Source: Aridibacter sp965216195
Lineage (GTDB): Bacteria; Acidobacteriota; Blastocatellia; Pyrinomonadales; Pyrinomonadaceae
Reading direction: 5' to 3'
DNA: 64,000 nucleotides
NCBI GenBank assembly: GCA_965216195.1
Contig: OZ244151.1
Coordinates: 1,116,001-1,180,000 of the forward strand
In this document: positions 34,202 through 42,688 of the stretch, piece after piece
Position numbering within the stretch: position 1 is the stretch's first letter
Layout of the letters: every line of letters starts with the position of its first letter
Translations under genes and position numbers: made by a program
The notes under the pieces: generated by a model
What the model saw: the letters and a program-made list of their open reading frames with translations, nothing else
Database searches by the model: none
What the model was told of the DNA's origin: nothing

Positions 34202-35195
34202 GTTTTGCCGCGGATAAACGCGGATTTTCGCAGATCGGAATTTGTTTTTCCGGTTTTTAGACAAGTGCGAATTCCAAACGCATCGATTATTTTAGAGTCA
34301 AGTTTTTCACGCCTACTTTTTATACTTGCTGATTCCTTAGTTCTTTCATATCGTGTACTCAAACGTTTTGCCGCGGATAAACGCGGATTTCTCGCAGATC
34401 GGAAATTGTTTTTCCGGTTTTTAGACAAGTGCGAATTCCAAACGCATCGATTATTTTAGAGTCAAGTTTTTCACGCCTACTTTTTATACTTGCTGATTCC
34501 TTAGTTCTTTCATATCGTGTACTCAAACGTTTTGCCGCGGATAAACGCGGATTTCTCGCAGATCGGAAATTGTTTTTCCGGTTTTTAGACAAGTGCGAAT
34601 TCCAAACGCATCGATTATTTTAGAGTCAAGTTTTTCACGCCTACTTTTTATACTTGCTGATTCCTTAGTTCTTTCATATCGTGTACTCAAACGTTTTGCC
34701 GCGGATAAACGCGGATTTCTCGCAGATCGGAAATTGTTTTTCCGGTTTTTAGACAAGTGCGAATTCCAAACGCATCGATTATTTTAGAGTCAAGTTTTTC
34801 ACGCCTACTTTTTATACTTGCTGATTCCTTAGTTCTTTCATATCGTGTACTCAAACGTTTTGCCGCGGATAAACGCGGATTTCTCGCAGATCGGAAATTG
34901 TTTTTCCGGTTTTTAGACAAGTGCGAATTCCAAACGCATCGATTATTTTAGAGTCAAGTTTTTCACGCCTACTTTTTATACTTGCTGATTCCTTAGTTCT
35001 TTCATATCGTGTACTCAAACGTTTTGCCGCGGATAAACGCGGATTTCTCGCAGATCGGAAATTGTTTTTCTAATTTTTTAGAGATGTATGAATTTCAAAC
35101 GCATCGATTATCCTACAGTTCAATTTTCACTCGTATTTCTATCTTATGCCCTTTACTCTTTCATATCCGCGTCTTCCGCGTTTATCCGCGGCAAA
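34202..35195. repeat. 164-bp unit in five tandem copies plus a diverged sixth, bounded by 21-bp inverted ends
   Basis: Units start at 34202, 34366, 34530, 34694, 34858 and 35022, each with TTTTGCCGCGGATAAACGCGG. Copies 2 to 5 look identical. The sixth diverges after about 50 bases and ends with the exact reverse complement (35175 to 35195) of the array's opening TTTGCCGCGGATAAACGCGGA segment. One intact element would thus be 35022 to 35195 (174 bp) with terminal inverted repeats, and the rest are amplified partial copies. It fills the whole gap between two genes, ending one base before a stop codon. The ORFs it contains are not genes. Confidence 0.93.
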
Positions 35196-35516
35196 TTACT
35201 CTGGATCACCCAAATCACTAAGCACCTCCTCCATATACTCCCTCGGATAAGTATCATAGGGTTTTAGGTGCTCGCCCATTTTCATGATGTGGTCCAGATA
35301 GCCGTCAAATTCGATCAACTCTTCATAGGACTCGATCGAATCGAAAAAGCGCAGGTTTGTAAAATGGGTGCGGTCCTCAACGCCGCGAATCAATTTTCGC
35401 CCCTTAAATCCCTTGTGCTGCTTCATAAACTCAAGAAATTCAGACGATAAACGAACGTATTCATCTGCGTGCACGTCCTCATCCTTTGTCCAAGCCTGGC
35501 TTACCACAACATACAT
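35196..35516 (-). CDS. Dimeric alpha/beta-barrel (antibiotic biosynthesis monooxygenase-like) protein
   Basis: 106 residues, the length of ABM/IsdG-type single-domain proteins: MYVVVSQAWTKDED, a helix EYVRLSSEFLEFMKQHKGF, THFTNLRFFDSIESYEELIEF, and a second helix. Members include cofactor-free monooxygenases and haem-degrading IsdG/HmoB. The IsdG haem-ligand His/catalytic Trp set is not evident here. It is divergent from the TPR gene across 56 bp that contain island operator site 3, linking it to the tetrapyrrole-type genes by regulation. Fold confident, reaction unknown. Confidence 0.7.
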   Translation of the reverse strand: MYVVVSQAWTKDEDVHADEYVRLSSEFLEFMKQHKGFKGRKLIRGVEDRTHFTNLRFFDSIESYEELIEFDGYLDHIMKMGEHLKPYDTYPREYMEEVLSDLGDPE

Positions 35517-35542
35517 AAAGTTTCTCCGTCGGTTTTTGACAA

Positions 35543-35564
35543 AATGTTATATGTTTAATACAAA
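35543..35564. promoter_or_regulatory. Island operator site 3 in the 35517 to 35572 divergent spacer
   Basis: AATGTTAT-ATGTTT-AATACAAA keeps the 8-6-8 layout; the stretch TGTTATATGTTTA is identical to site 2. It is 27 bp from the minus-strand start and 9 bp from the plus-strand start, so binding would affect both. Confidence 0.6.
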
Positions 35565-35572
35565 TCTAGTCA

Positions 35573-36796
35573 ATGTCGGTAAGAGAGAAATACAAACCCG
35601 CTGCGATTGAAAACGAAATTGCGGAGTTTCTCACGCTTATTGAGCGGGATCGGTTTGACGAAGCTTTTGCGTTCTTTCGAGAAAACCTCGATAAGCCAAC
35701 TTTGTTTGGACTTGAAGCGAGCTTAAAGCGTACCGGGTTGTTACAGAAAATTGACGTCGCATCGCTGTCGAAAAACGATGATAAGTGCTTTGTTTTATAT
35801 GCTTTGGCGTTGAGCCTAAATCTGTCGGGAGGTTATCCCAACGAGGCAATTCCGATCTACGAACAGCATGACGAAATTGCCGAAAGGACGGAGAACTATG
35901 AGTCTTTAAGTTTGAGTCTGGGGCATCATGCAAAGGCTCTGCGGCAGGTCGGTAGATTTTACGAATCGGAGAAAGTCGCGCTTAAAGGGTTGAAGTTGAT
36001 CAGAGAGCGGAAGGACTATCTGCGTGAGGCGGTAAATCTATACTGGCTTGGAATGGGTTTGGCGCATCGGGGCGAAGCGAATTTGTCAGAGGTTGCCTTA
36101 ACGCGAAGTTTGCGGGTCTTTAAAGCGAAATTTGAAAAGCAATCTGAGGGTGTTGTAAACGCCTTTCTTTCTCAAAGAGCGCTATGGCTCGGGCGTCATG
36201 AGGAGGCGTTTGAATGTGCGACGGTTGCGGAAAAAATAGGGAAGTCGCTTGAAGAAAACGAAAAACATGCTGATCACCACGGCGCAGTAAAGGTTTTGAC
36301 TGCCGCTGTCCGCATGAAAGGGGAAGCACTAGTTTATCTCGGCGAAACCGAAAATGGCGAAGAACTTCTTCAATATGCTCTAAAACGAGCAAGGGAAATT
36401 GAGTTTGTCGAAGAAGAGCTGCCTGCGCTAAGGGCGTTGGCGCTGAAATCACGAAACGAAAAGGATTTTGCTTCCGCCCGCGGCTTTCTCAAACAAACGT
36501 GGCATCTGGCGGAACGCGGCGAGTTTCTTCTCTACAACGCTGATTCCTACAATCTTCTCGCCGAAATAGAGCTTCGAGAAAACAACAAAGATGAAGGCAG
36601 GAAAGCAGCCAAAAAAGCCTATAAACTTTCGTGGTGCGACGGTGAGCCATACTCATACAAACGTGGACTCGAAGACGCCGCGGATACATTAAATAGTCTT
36701 AATGCCGCGCCGCCAAGAATCGCTTCTGTTGAACTGGGAACCCGCGAATGCCTGACCGTGGAAGAAATTGATCCGGGCGACCGATTTTCTAGTTAA
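35573..36796 (+). CDS. TPR-repeat protein
   Basis: 407 residues of nearly continuous helix pairs with the TPR spacing (SLSLSLGHHAKALRQVGRFYESEKVALKGLKLI, NLYWLGMGLAHRGEANLSEVALTRSLRVF, RMKGEALVYLGETENGEELLQYALKRA, NLLAEIELRENNKDEGRKAAKKAYKL). No DNA-binding, enzymatic, signal or membrane segment is visible. Its position divergent from the dimeric-barrel gene with a palindromic operator between them suggests co-regulation with the island, perhaps as a scaffold or sensor. The C-terminal 25 residues are non-repetitive. Confidence 0.75.
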   Translation: MSVREKYKPAAIENEIAEFLTLIERDRFDEAFAFFRENLDKPTLFGLEASLKRTGLLQKIDVASLSKNDDKCFVLYALALSLNLSGGYPNEAIPIYEQHDEIAERTENYESLSLSLGHHAKALRQVGRFYESEKVALKGLKLIRERKDYLREAVNLYWLGMGLAHRGEANLSEVALTRSLRVFKAKFEKQSEGVVNAFLSQRALWLGRHEEAFECATVAEKIGKSLEENEKHADHHGAVKVLTAAVRMKGEALVYLGETENGEELLQYALKRAREIEFVEEELPALRALALKSRNEKDFASARGFLKQTWHLAERGEFLLYNADSYNLLAEIELRENNKDEGRKAAKKAYKLSWCDGEPYSYKRGLEDAADTLNSLNAAPPRIASVELGTRECLTVEEIDPGDRFSS

Positions 36797-36813
36797 ACGG
36801 GAGCAATCCCCGT

Positions 36814-36861
36814 TTGACAAATTCTGCGATTTAAATAATATATGAATACCTGCTCATATAT
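36814..36861 (+). promoter_or_regulatory. Sigma70-like promoter overlapped by ArsR/SmtB-type operator
   Basis: TTGACA at 36814 and TAATAT at 36836 have a 16-bp spacing. A perfect ATATATGA / TCATATAT inverted repeat (36838 to 36861) with centre ATACCTGC covers the -10 and start region; this resembles the TGAA-x-A-xx-TG-x-TCA operators of SmtB/ArsR repressors. An ArsR gene lies in the operon it would control. Confidence 0.7.
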
Positions 36862-36870
36862 GCAGATGTC

Positions 36871-38604
36871 ATGTTTGGAAAACATTTCAAAGAAATAACG
36901 CGTGAAGCAAAGAAATGGATTGTTTTGGCTGCGGTCTGCGGCATTTTTTTTTCCTGCGCAAATATTGCTTTGGCGTATTTGGTCGGCGTCGCCGTTGATC
37001 AAGCAGTTGGCGGAAAAATTGTCATCGGAACATTTCTGACGACGTTTGCCATCCTGGTTATATTTAGGGCGCTGGTTTGGGGCTTGGCGACTTGGTTTTC
37101 GCAGAAAGCGACCTTCAACGTAAGACTTGGCGCACGCGATCGGATTTACAAACACCTTCTTAAGCTCGGTCCTTCATATAGCGGCGATGAGCGAACGGGA
37201 AAACTCGTGAGCACTGCCGTTGAGGGAGTCGAAGCACTCGAAGCATATTTCGGACTTTATCTGCCGCAGCTTTTTGTAGGACTTCTTTTGCCGATTCTGG
37301 TCTGCGGTTTCATCGCCACGATCGATTGGGTTACGGCGTTGGTCTTATTTATCTGTCTGCCGCTGACGCCGATTGTCGTCGGCGCGGTTCAGGGCAATTT
37401 CCGAAAGGTGAGTAAGCGATATTTTGCCGTTACGGAAGAGCTTAGCGCCGAGTTTTTGGACAGTCTGCAAGGCTTGCCGACGCTCAAGATGTTTAATCTG
37501 GGCAAGGCGCAGGGAGAAAAGATACGGGTTAAATCCGAAAAGCTTCGCAAGGAGACGATGGGGCTTTTGGCGGTTAATCAGATCATGCTCTTTTTGGTTG
37601 ACTGGCTGTTTGGAATGGCGACTACGGTCGTTGCGTTTGTGATGTCCGTTTGGAGAATACAGGCTGGCGCGCTAACGCTTGGAGAGGGTGTTGCGATCGT
37701 GATTTTAAGTATTGAGCTTGCACGACCGCTCAATCTGATCGGGACGTTTTTCTTCGCTGGAGCTCTGGGACGCGCGTCGGTAAAAAAGATTGATGATTTT
37801 CTGGATATCAAACCGGCAATTGAATCGAGCTCGAGTGAAAAACCGCTGATCGAGTCACCGAAAGTTGAGTTTATCGATGTCGATTTTGCCTACGATGAGG
37901 AGAGCGGAAACGTATTGGACGGTTTAAGTTTTGAGATCAAGCCAAATGAGAGCGTTGCGATAATGGGTCCGAGCGGAGCCGGCAAAACTTCGATTGTCAG
38001 ATTGTTGGTGCGCTTTTTTGAGCAGCAGAAAGGTGAGGTCAGAATCGGCGGTCACGACATACGCGAAATGGATATTGAGTGGCTGCGCGCTCACATTGCA
38101 CTTGTCAGCCAGGCGACCTATTTGTTTTATGGGACGGTTGCCGAAAATTTAAGAATTGCAAAAGCGGATGCAGCGCTTGAGGAACTGGAGGCGGCGACAA
38201 AAGCAGCGAATATCTACGATCACATTGTGTCATTACCCGAAGGTTTTGAAACGCTGATCGGTGAGCGAGGAACGAGTATTAGCGGAGGTCAGGCGCAGCG
38301 TTTGGCGATCGCACGGGCGATCTTAAAAGATGCACCGATTGTAGTTCTTGATGAAGCAACCTCAAATGTGGACTCGGAAAACGAGGAAGAAATTCAAGAG
38401 GCGCTTGACCGTTTGATGAAAGATAAAACCGTTTTGGTAATCGCACATCGTTTGAGCACGGTTCGGCAGTCAGACCGCATCGTCGTTCTTCAGGAAGGCA
38501 CGCTTAAAGAAGAAGGAACTCACGATGAATTGATCGCAAAGGGCGGTGTTTATGCCCACGTTACAAAACAGAAGACTTTCGAAATCGCGGGAGGTGCGGC
38601 GTAA
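36871..38604 (+). CDS. ABC exporter subunit, CydD-like
   Basis: 577 residues: six-helix transmembrane domain (FFSCANIALAYLVGVAVDQAV through FFFAGALG), then an ATPase domain with Walker A GPSGAGKTS, signature SGGQAQR, Walker B IVVLDEATS and switch AHRLS. Fusion of one TMD and one NBD, and pairing with a second such gene, is the CydDC/heterodimeric exporter layout. CydDC exports cysteine or glutathione to the periplasm for cytochrome bd and redox balance; other heterodimers move drugs or metals. It shares one base (TAATG) with the next gene. Position in an ArsR-controlled metal operon favours thiol or metal-thiol export. Confidence 0.85.
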   Translation: MFGKHFKEITREAKKWIVLAAVCGIFFSCANIALAYLVGVAVDQAVGGKIVIGTFLTTFAILVIFRALVWGLATWFSQKATFNVRLGARDRIYKHLLKLGPSYSGDERTGKLVSTAVEGVEALEAYFGLYLPQLFVGLLLPILVCGFIATIDWVTALVLFICLPLTPIVVGAVQGNFRKVSKRYFAVTEELSAEFLDSLQGLPTLKMFNLGKAQGEKIRVKSEKLRKETMGLLAVNQIMLFLVDWLFGMATTVVAFVMSVWRIQAGALTLGEGVAIVILSIELARPLNLIGTFFFAGALGRASVKKIDDFLDIKPAIESSSSEKPLIESPKVEFIDVDFAYDEESGNVLDGLSFEIKPNESVAIMGPSGAGKTSIVRLLVRFFEQQKGEVRIGGHDIREMDIEWLRAHIALVSQATYLFYGTVAENLRIAKADAALEELEAATKAANIYDHIVSLPEGFETLIGERGTSISGGQAQRLAIARAILKDAPIVVLDEATSNVDSENEEEIQEALDRLMKDKTVLVIAHRLSTVRQSDRIVVLQEGTLKEEGTHDELIAKGGVYAHVTKQKTFEIAGGAA

Positions 38605-40391
38605 TGACAGAACGGGTAATAAACGCGATGACATATACGCATTCGCAAATAATTTTGAGACTTTTGGGTTATATCGGACCTTTAAAACGCGAACTGATCC
38701 TCTCGATTATTGCGCGAACCCTAAACCTTGCCTGTGGTGTGACGATTCTGACGCTTGCGGTTTGGTGGTTGAGCGAGATCATCATCGAAAAGGTCTCAAC
38801 CGGCTTTTGGTTTATGGTGCTGATCCTTATCGGGATCGGATTTTTTAAGGGATGGTTTCGCTATCTGGAGCAGTTTTTGGGACACTATGTTGCGTTTCAT
38901 TTGCTATCGATCCTTCGAAACAAACTTTACGAAAAAGTAGAGCCCCTTGCTCCTGCCGCACTAAATATGACCCGAACGGGTGATCTTGTTTCGCGTGCGA
39001 TTTCGGATGTAAACCGTGTCGAGGTTTTTTATGCGCATACTATTGCGCCTGCGTTTAACGCCGTAATCGTTTCGGTCGCAGTTTTAGCATGGCTCGCTTA
39101 TTTCGATTACAGATTTGCACTCATACTGCTTCCGGCTATGGTCATAGTCGGTCTTTTGGTTCCATTTATTTCGAGCCGCATGGGAGGAAAGTACTCAGCC
39201 GAACTTCGTCCTGCCGTAGCGGAAGTAAAGTCGCATTTAACGGACAGCATACAAGGTCTTTCCGAAGTCGTTTCTTTCAACTACGGTGAGCGTAGAAGCG
39301 CCGAGATCAACTTACGAAGCGAGAAATTGTCCGCACTTCAGGCAAAGATCGCGCGCGTGATGATGGTTCAGGATTTTCTGATCGAATTTTTTGTCGGTCT
39401 GGCGGTTTTGGCAGTTGCGGGATTTGCGTTAGTGCAAGTGCAGATCGGCGAAATGCCGCTTGTAAATCTCGCGCCGGTGATTCTCCTTTCGATTGTCGGG
39501 CTTGAGCCGATTCGCGAAATCAGCGTTTTGGCAAACGATCATAATCAAACTCTGGCGAGCGCGGAAAGGCTCTTTTCGCTTATGGACACGGCGCCAAAGA
39601 CTGAGGATTTAGTGGAAGTCTCGCCGCCAGAGCCGATTGATTCTTCACTCGGATTTTCGGATGTGAAGTTTGCTTACGATGCGAAAAACGGCGACACGGA
39701 ATGGGTGCTTAACGGGCTCAATTTCAAGCTTGAACCAAACAAACGAATTGCCATCGTTGGAGGCAGCGGCGAGGGAAAATCTACGATTGTTAATCTGTTA
39801 CTGCGTTTTTGGGACGTAAACGAAGGATCGGTGGAGCTTGGAGGACATGATGTAAAGGATTTTACGTTGAACGACCTAAGGCAACGCATAGCCGTCGTCG
39901 CCCAAAGCACCTACACATTTAATACTTCAATTCGTGAAAACATACTTCTTGGAGATCCGAATGCGAGGGAGGAAGAGGTGATCATCGCGGCGAAGAAAGC
40001 TAACTTAGATGAATTCGTAGAAACGCTTCCTGAAGGCTACGAAACTGAGGTTGGCGAAATGGGAACAAAAATTTCCGGTGGTCAGAGACAGCGCGTGGCG
40101 CTTGCGCGAGCAATTCTGAAGGACTCACCCATATTGATTCTGGATGAAGCAACTTCGAGTCTTGACGTGCAAAATGAACGCGAGATTCAGGAAACTATTC
40201 GGGAATTGATGAAAGACCGAACCACTTTGATCATTGCACATCGTTTATCGGCGATTTCGGATGTGGATGAGATCCTGGTTCTTGAAAAGGGAACAATCGC
40301 CGAGCGGGGAACTCATAAAGAACTGCTCGAAAAAGAAGGGGTTTACGCAAGGCTTTTTGCCGAGCAGGAAAACGAGATCGCAGGGATGTAG
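38604..40391 (+). CDS. ABC exporter subunit, CydC-like
   Basis: 595 residues, partner of the preceding subunit. Transmembrane domain with about six helices (LACGVTILTLAVWWLSEII, FWFMVLILIGIGFFKGWF, LILLPAMVIVGLLVPFIS, FFVGLAVLAVAGFALV), then Walker A GGSGEGKST, signature SGGQRQR, Walker B ILILDEATS, switch AHRLS. Both sites have a Glu after Walker B, so both half-sites look able to hydrolyse ATP. Starts on the TAATG overlap with 36871 to 38604 and ends three bases before the ArsR gene, so one transcript is certain. Confidence 0.85.
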   Translation: MTERVINAMTYTHSQIILRLLGYIGPLKRELILSIIARTLNLACGVTILTLAVWWLSEIIIEKVSTGFWFMVLILIGIGFFKGWFRYLEQFLGHYVAFHLLSILRNKLYEKVEPLAPAALNMTRTGDLVSRAISDVNRVEVFYAHTIAPAFNAVIVSVAVLAWLAYFDYRFALILLPAMVIVGLLVPFISSRMGGKYSAELRPAVAEVKSHLTDSIQGLSEVVSFNYGERRSAEINLRSEKLSALQAKIARVMMVQDFLIEFFVGLAVLAVAGFALVQVQIGEMPLVNLAPVILLSIVGLEPIREISVLANDHNQTLASAERLFSLMDTAPKTEDLVEVSPPEPIDSSLGFSDVKFAYDAKNGDTEWVLNGLNFKLEPNKRIAIVGGSGEGKSTIVNLLLRFWDVNEGSVELGGHDVKDFTLNDLRQRIAVVAQSTYTFNTSIRENILLGDPNAREEEVIIAAKKANLDEFVETLPEGYETEVGEMGTKISGGQRQRVALARAILKDSPILILDEATSSLDVQNEREIQETIRELMKDRTTLIIAHRLSAISDVDEILVLEKGTIAERGTHKELLEKEGVYARLFAEQENEIAGM

Positions 40392-40394
40392 CTG

Positions 40395-40757
40395 ATGGCA
40401 AAGACTAAAACGGCAAAATGCGAAGTGAGTTTTATTCACGAAGAGAGGGTGCGCGAAGCGGAAGCCGAGTTGATCGACGGGTTGAGCTCAACAAAGCTCG
40501 CTCGCACATTCCAGGCTTTGGCGGATCCGACACGCGTTCGCATTATTTCGGCACTTATGAAAACCGAGCTCTGCGTTTGCGACATCGCGGCGCTCCTTGG
40601 GATTTCTCAAAGTGCGATTTCTCATCAACTCCGTCAGATGCGTGATCTACGCCTCGTAAAATCTCACAAACAAGGACGGATTGTTTACTATTCGCTCGAC
40701 GACGACCACATCAGAGATCTGTTTGGGATGGGACTCGAACACCTTGAACACGATTAA
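40395..40757 (+). CDS. ArsR/SmtB-family metal-sensing repressor
   Basis: 120 residues. Winged helix: LADPTRVRIISALMKTELCVCDIAALLGISQSAISHQLRQMRDLRLV. The ELCVCD pair in the recognition-helix region is the alpha-3 metal site (C-x-C) of CadC/ArsR-type sensors, and the C-terminal DDDHIRDLFGMGLEHLEHD gives the D-x-H...H-x-x-(E/H) alpha-5 zinc site of SmtB/CzrA, so both site types are present, as in CadC. It should release the operator at 36838 when Zn, Cd or Pb binds. Its stop overlaps the ATG of the ATPase (TAATG). Confidence 0.92.
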   Translation: MAKTKTAKCEVSFIHEERVREAEAELIDGLSSTKLARTFQALADPTRVRIISALMKTELCVCDIAALLGISQSAISHQLRQMRDLRLVKSHKQGRIVYYSLDDDHIRDLFGMGLEHLEHD

Positions 40758-42688
40758 TGCAACAAGCACCTGTGCAAATTGAAAAGTCCAAAGTGGGCGA
40801 CGGTCTATGGAGCGACAAGAGATTTTTGTGGCTCGTGTTCTGCGTGAAGATTGTTGCTATTTTTGAGATCCTGGCGCTTTTAGGGTGGCATTTGCCGCAG
40901 TTCGTTGCGTTTCCGTTTTTTGCTTCGATCATATTCGCGATCGGCTGGAAGGTAATAAAAAACGGGCTGATCGCCCTTTCGAAGCTGAATTTTAAGAGCA
41001 TCAATCTCCTGATGCTGATCGCATGTGTCGGAGCATTTTATCTTGGACATTATGAAGAAGCGGCGGTTGTGATCGCGCTTTTTGCACTTGGCGAAAGGCT
41101 CGAACGATTTGGCATTCAAACCAGCAAATCGTCCTTAAAGGAATTGATCAAGCGGACTCCAAAAACCGCGTTCGTAAAGCGAGATGGAGAGACGGTTGAA
41201 CAAAAGCTGGAGGATATAGATGTCGGTGATGTACTCATTATCAAACCTTCGGAGATGATCGCGATGGATGCGCGGGTTATAAGCGGGATTTCGTCGGTTG
41301 ATGAATCGACCATTACCGGCGAGCCGATACCGCGGGATAAGCACGAGGGAGATCAGGTTTTTGCGGGCACGCTCAATATGCAGGGGTATCTTGAAGCCGA
41401 AGTTACAAAACTCGCAAAGGATTCCACGCTTTCGAAGATAATCACCACTACGTTTGCAGCCACGAAAACAAAGGCGAAAACCCAGAAATTTATTGAAACG
41501 TTTTCAGGTTATTACACGCCGACGATCATTTTCATCGCAATATTAATCGTTCTGATTCCGGTTCTTCTTTTGGGGAAACCATTTGAGCCGTGGTTTCTTG
41601 AAGCGCTCACACTGCTGGTCATCGCCTGTCCATGCGCACTCGTTATTTCAACTCCGATATCGATTTATAGTGCAGTTGGCGCCGCCTCAAAACACGGTGT
41701 TTTGGTAAAAGGGGGGAAATACGTAGAAGCCCTTGGGCAGATCAAAGCGCTGGCGATGGATAAGACCCGTACGCTCACATATGGACAGCCAAAGGTAACG
41801 GACGTGATTCCGTTTGGGGAAAACACCCGCGAACATCTTCTTGCGTGTGCCGGTGGGATTGAAACTTATTCCGAACACCCTTTTGCGCAAGCGATAACAG
41901 ACGCCGCACGCGCCGAGAAGCTCGATCTGCATCAGGCTAAAAACTTTCAGGCAGTGCTTGGAAAGGGAGTAAAAGCAGATTGTGTCGTTTGCTATGACAC
42001 ACACCATTGCGTTGGAAAGTTGCCGTTTATTACCGAAGAACATTTTGTTCGAGACGAGATAATCAAACAGGTCGAAGCCCTGCAAAATATGGGTAAAACC
42101 TCAATCGTGACGAGCAGTAACTCCGAGGTGGAAGGGATTATCGCCTTAGCCGATGAACTAAAGGACGAAGCCCCGAATGCAGTTGCAAAACTTAAGAAAA
42201 TGGGAATTACGCCTGTAATGTTAACCGGGGATAATCGGTCACCGGCGAAAACCATCGCGTCGGAATTGGAAATAGAGCGAGTCGAGTCTGAAATGCTTCC
42301 GGAAGAAAAGGCGAAAGCGGTGAAGAACTTACTGGAAGAATTCGGCGCCGTCGGGATGGTTGGAGACGGCGTCAACGACGCGCCGGCGCTTGCGACATCT
42401 ACAGTCGGAATCTCAATGGGTGCGGCAGGAAGCGACACTGCGATCGAGGCTTCAAATGTCGCGATTCTGAACGACCGTCTGGAACTCATCCCGTATTTGA
42501 TCGCGCTCGGAAGAAAAACGCTTTCGACGATTCGTTTTAATACGATCCTCGCGGTTGGCGTTAAATTAGTGTTTGTGCTGCTTGCCGTTTTTGGGATGAG
42601 CCATCTAGCGCTTGCGATTCTGGCGGATGTAGGCGTGACAATTATCGTGATTTTGATAAGTTTGAGGCTATTGAAGTTTGATGGATAG
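40757..42688 (+). CDS. P1B-type Zn/Cd/Pb-translocating ATPase with DKTRT phosphorylation motif
   Basis: 643 residues, eight helices, no N-terminal metal-binding domain. CPx motif ACPCALVIS, actuator TGEP (ESTITGEPIP), HP motif SEHPFAQA, hinge GDGVNDAPALA, and a nucleotide-domain insert DCVVCYDTHHCVGK known from cyanobacterial-type Zn ATPases. The phosphorylated Asp335 lies in MDKTRTLT, where P-type ATPases almost always have DKTGT; codon 338 is CGT (41768 to 41770) instead of a Gly codon. Substrate class fits the ArsR sensor. Either a rare tolerated variant or a loss-of-function mutation. Confidence 0.88.
   Translation: MQQAPVQIEKSKVGDGLWSDKRFLWLVFCVKIVAIFEILALLGWHLPQFVAFPFFASIIFAIGWKVIKNGLIALSKLNFKSINLLMLIACVGAFYLGHYEEAAVVIALFALGERLERFGIQTSKSSLKELIKRTPKTAFVKRDGETVEQKLEDIDVGDVLIIKPSEMIAMDARVISGISSVDESTITGEPIPRDKHEGDQVFAGTLNMQGYLEAEVTKLAKDSTLSKIITTTFAATKTKAKTQKFIETFSGYYTPTIIFIAILIVLIPVLLLGKPFEPWFLEALTLLVIACPCALVISTPISIYSAVGAASKHGVLVKGGKYVEALGQIKALAMDKTRTLTYGQPKVTDVIPFGENTREHLLACAGGIETYSEHPFAQAITDAARAEKLDLHQAKNFQAVLGKGVKADCVVCYDTHHCVGKLPFITEEHFVRDEIIKQVEALQNMGKTSIVTSSNSEVEGIIALADELKDEAPNAVAKLKKMGITPVMLTGDNRSPAKTIASELEIERVESEMLPEEKAKAVKNLLEEFGAVGMVGDGVNDAPALATSTVGISMGAAGSDTAIEASNVAILNDRLELIPYLIALGRKTLSTIRFNTILAVGVKLVFVLLAVFGMSHLALAILADVGVTIIVILISLRLLKFDG

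Noticed and set aside
34189..34951. Repeated 64- to 79-codon ORFs on both strands
   Set aside because: They are read-throughs of the 164-bp tandem units, not genes; no ribosome site or family.
34202..35021. Regular repeats taken as a CRISPR array
   Set aside because: Units are 164 bp and nearly identical throughout with no variable spacers; no cas gene lies nearby.
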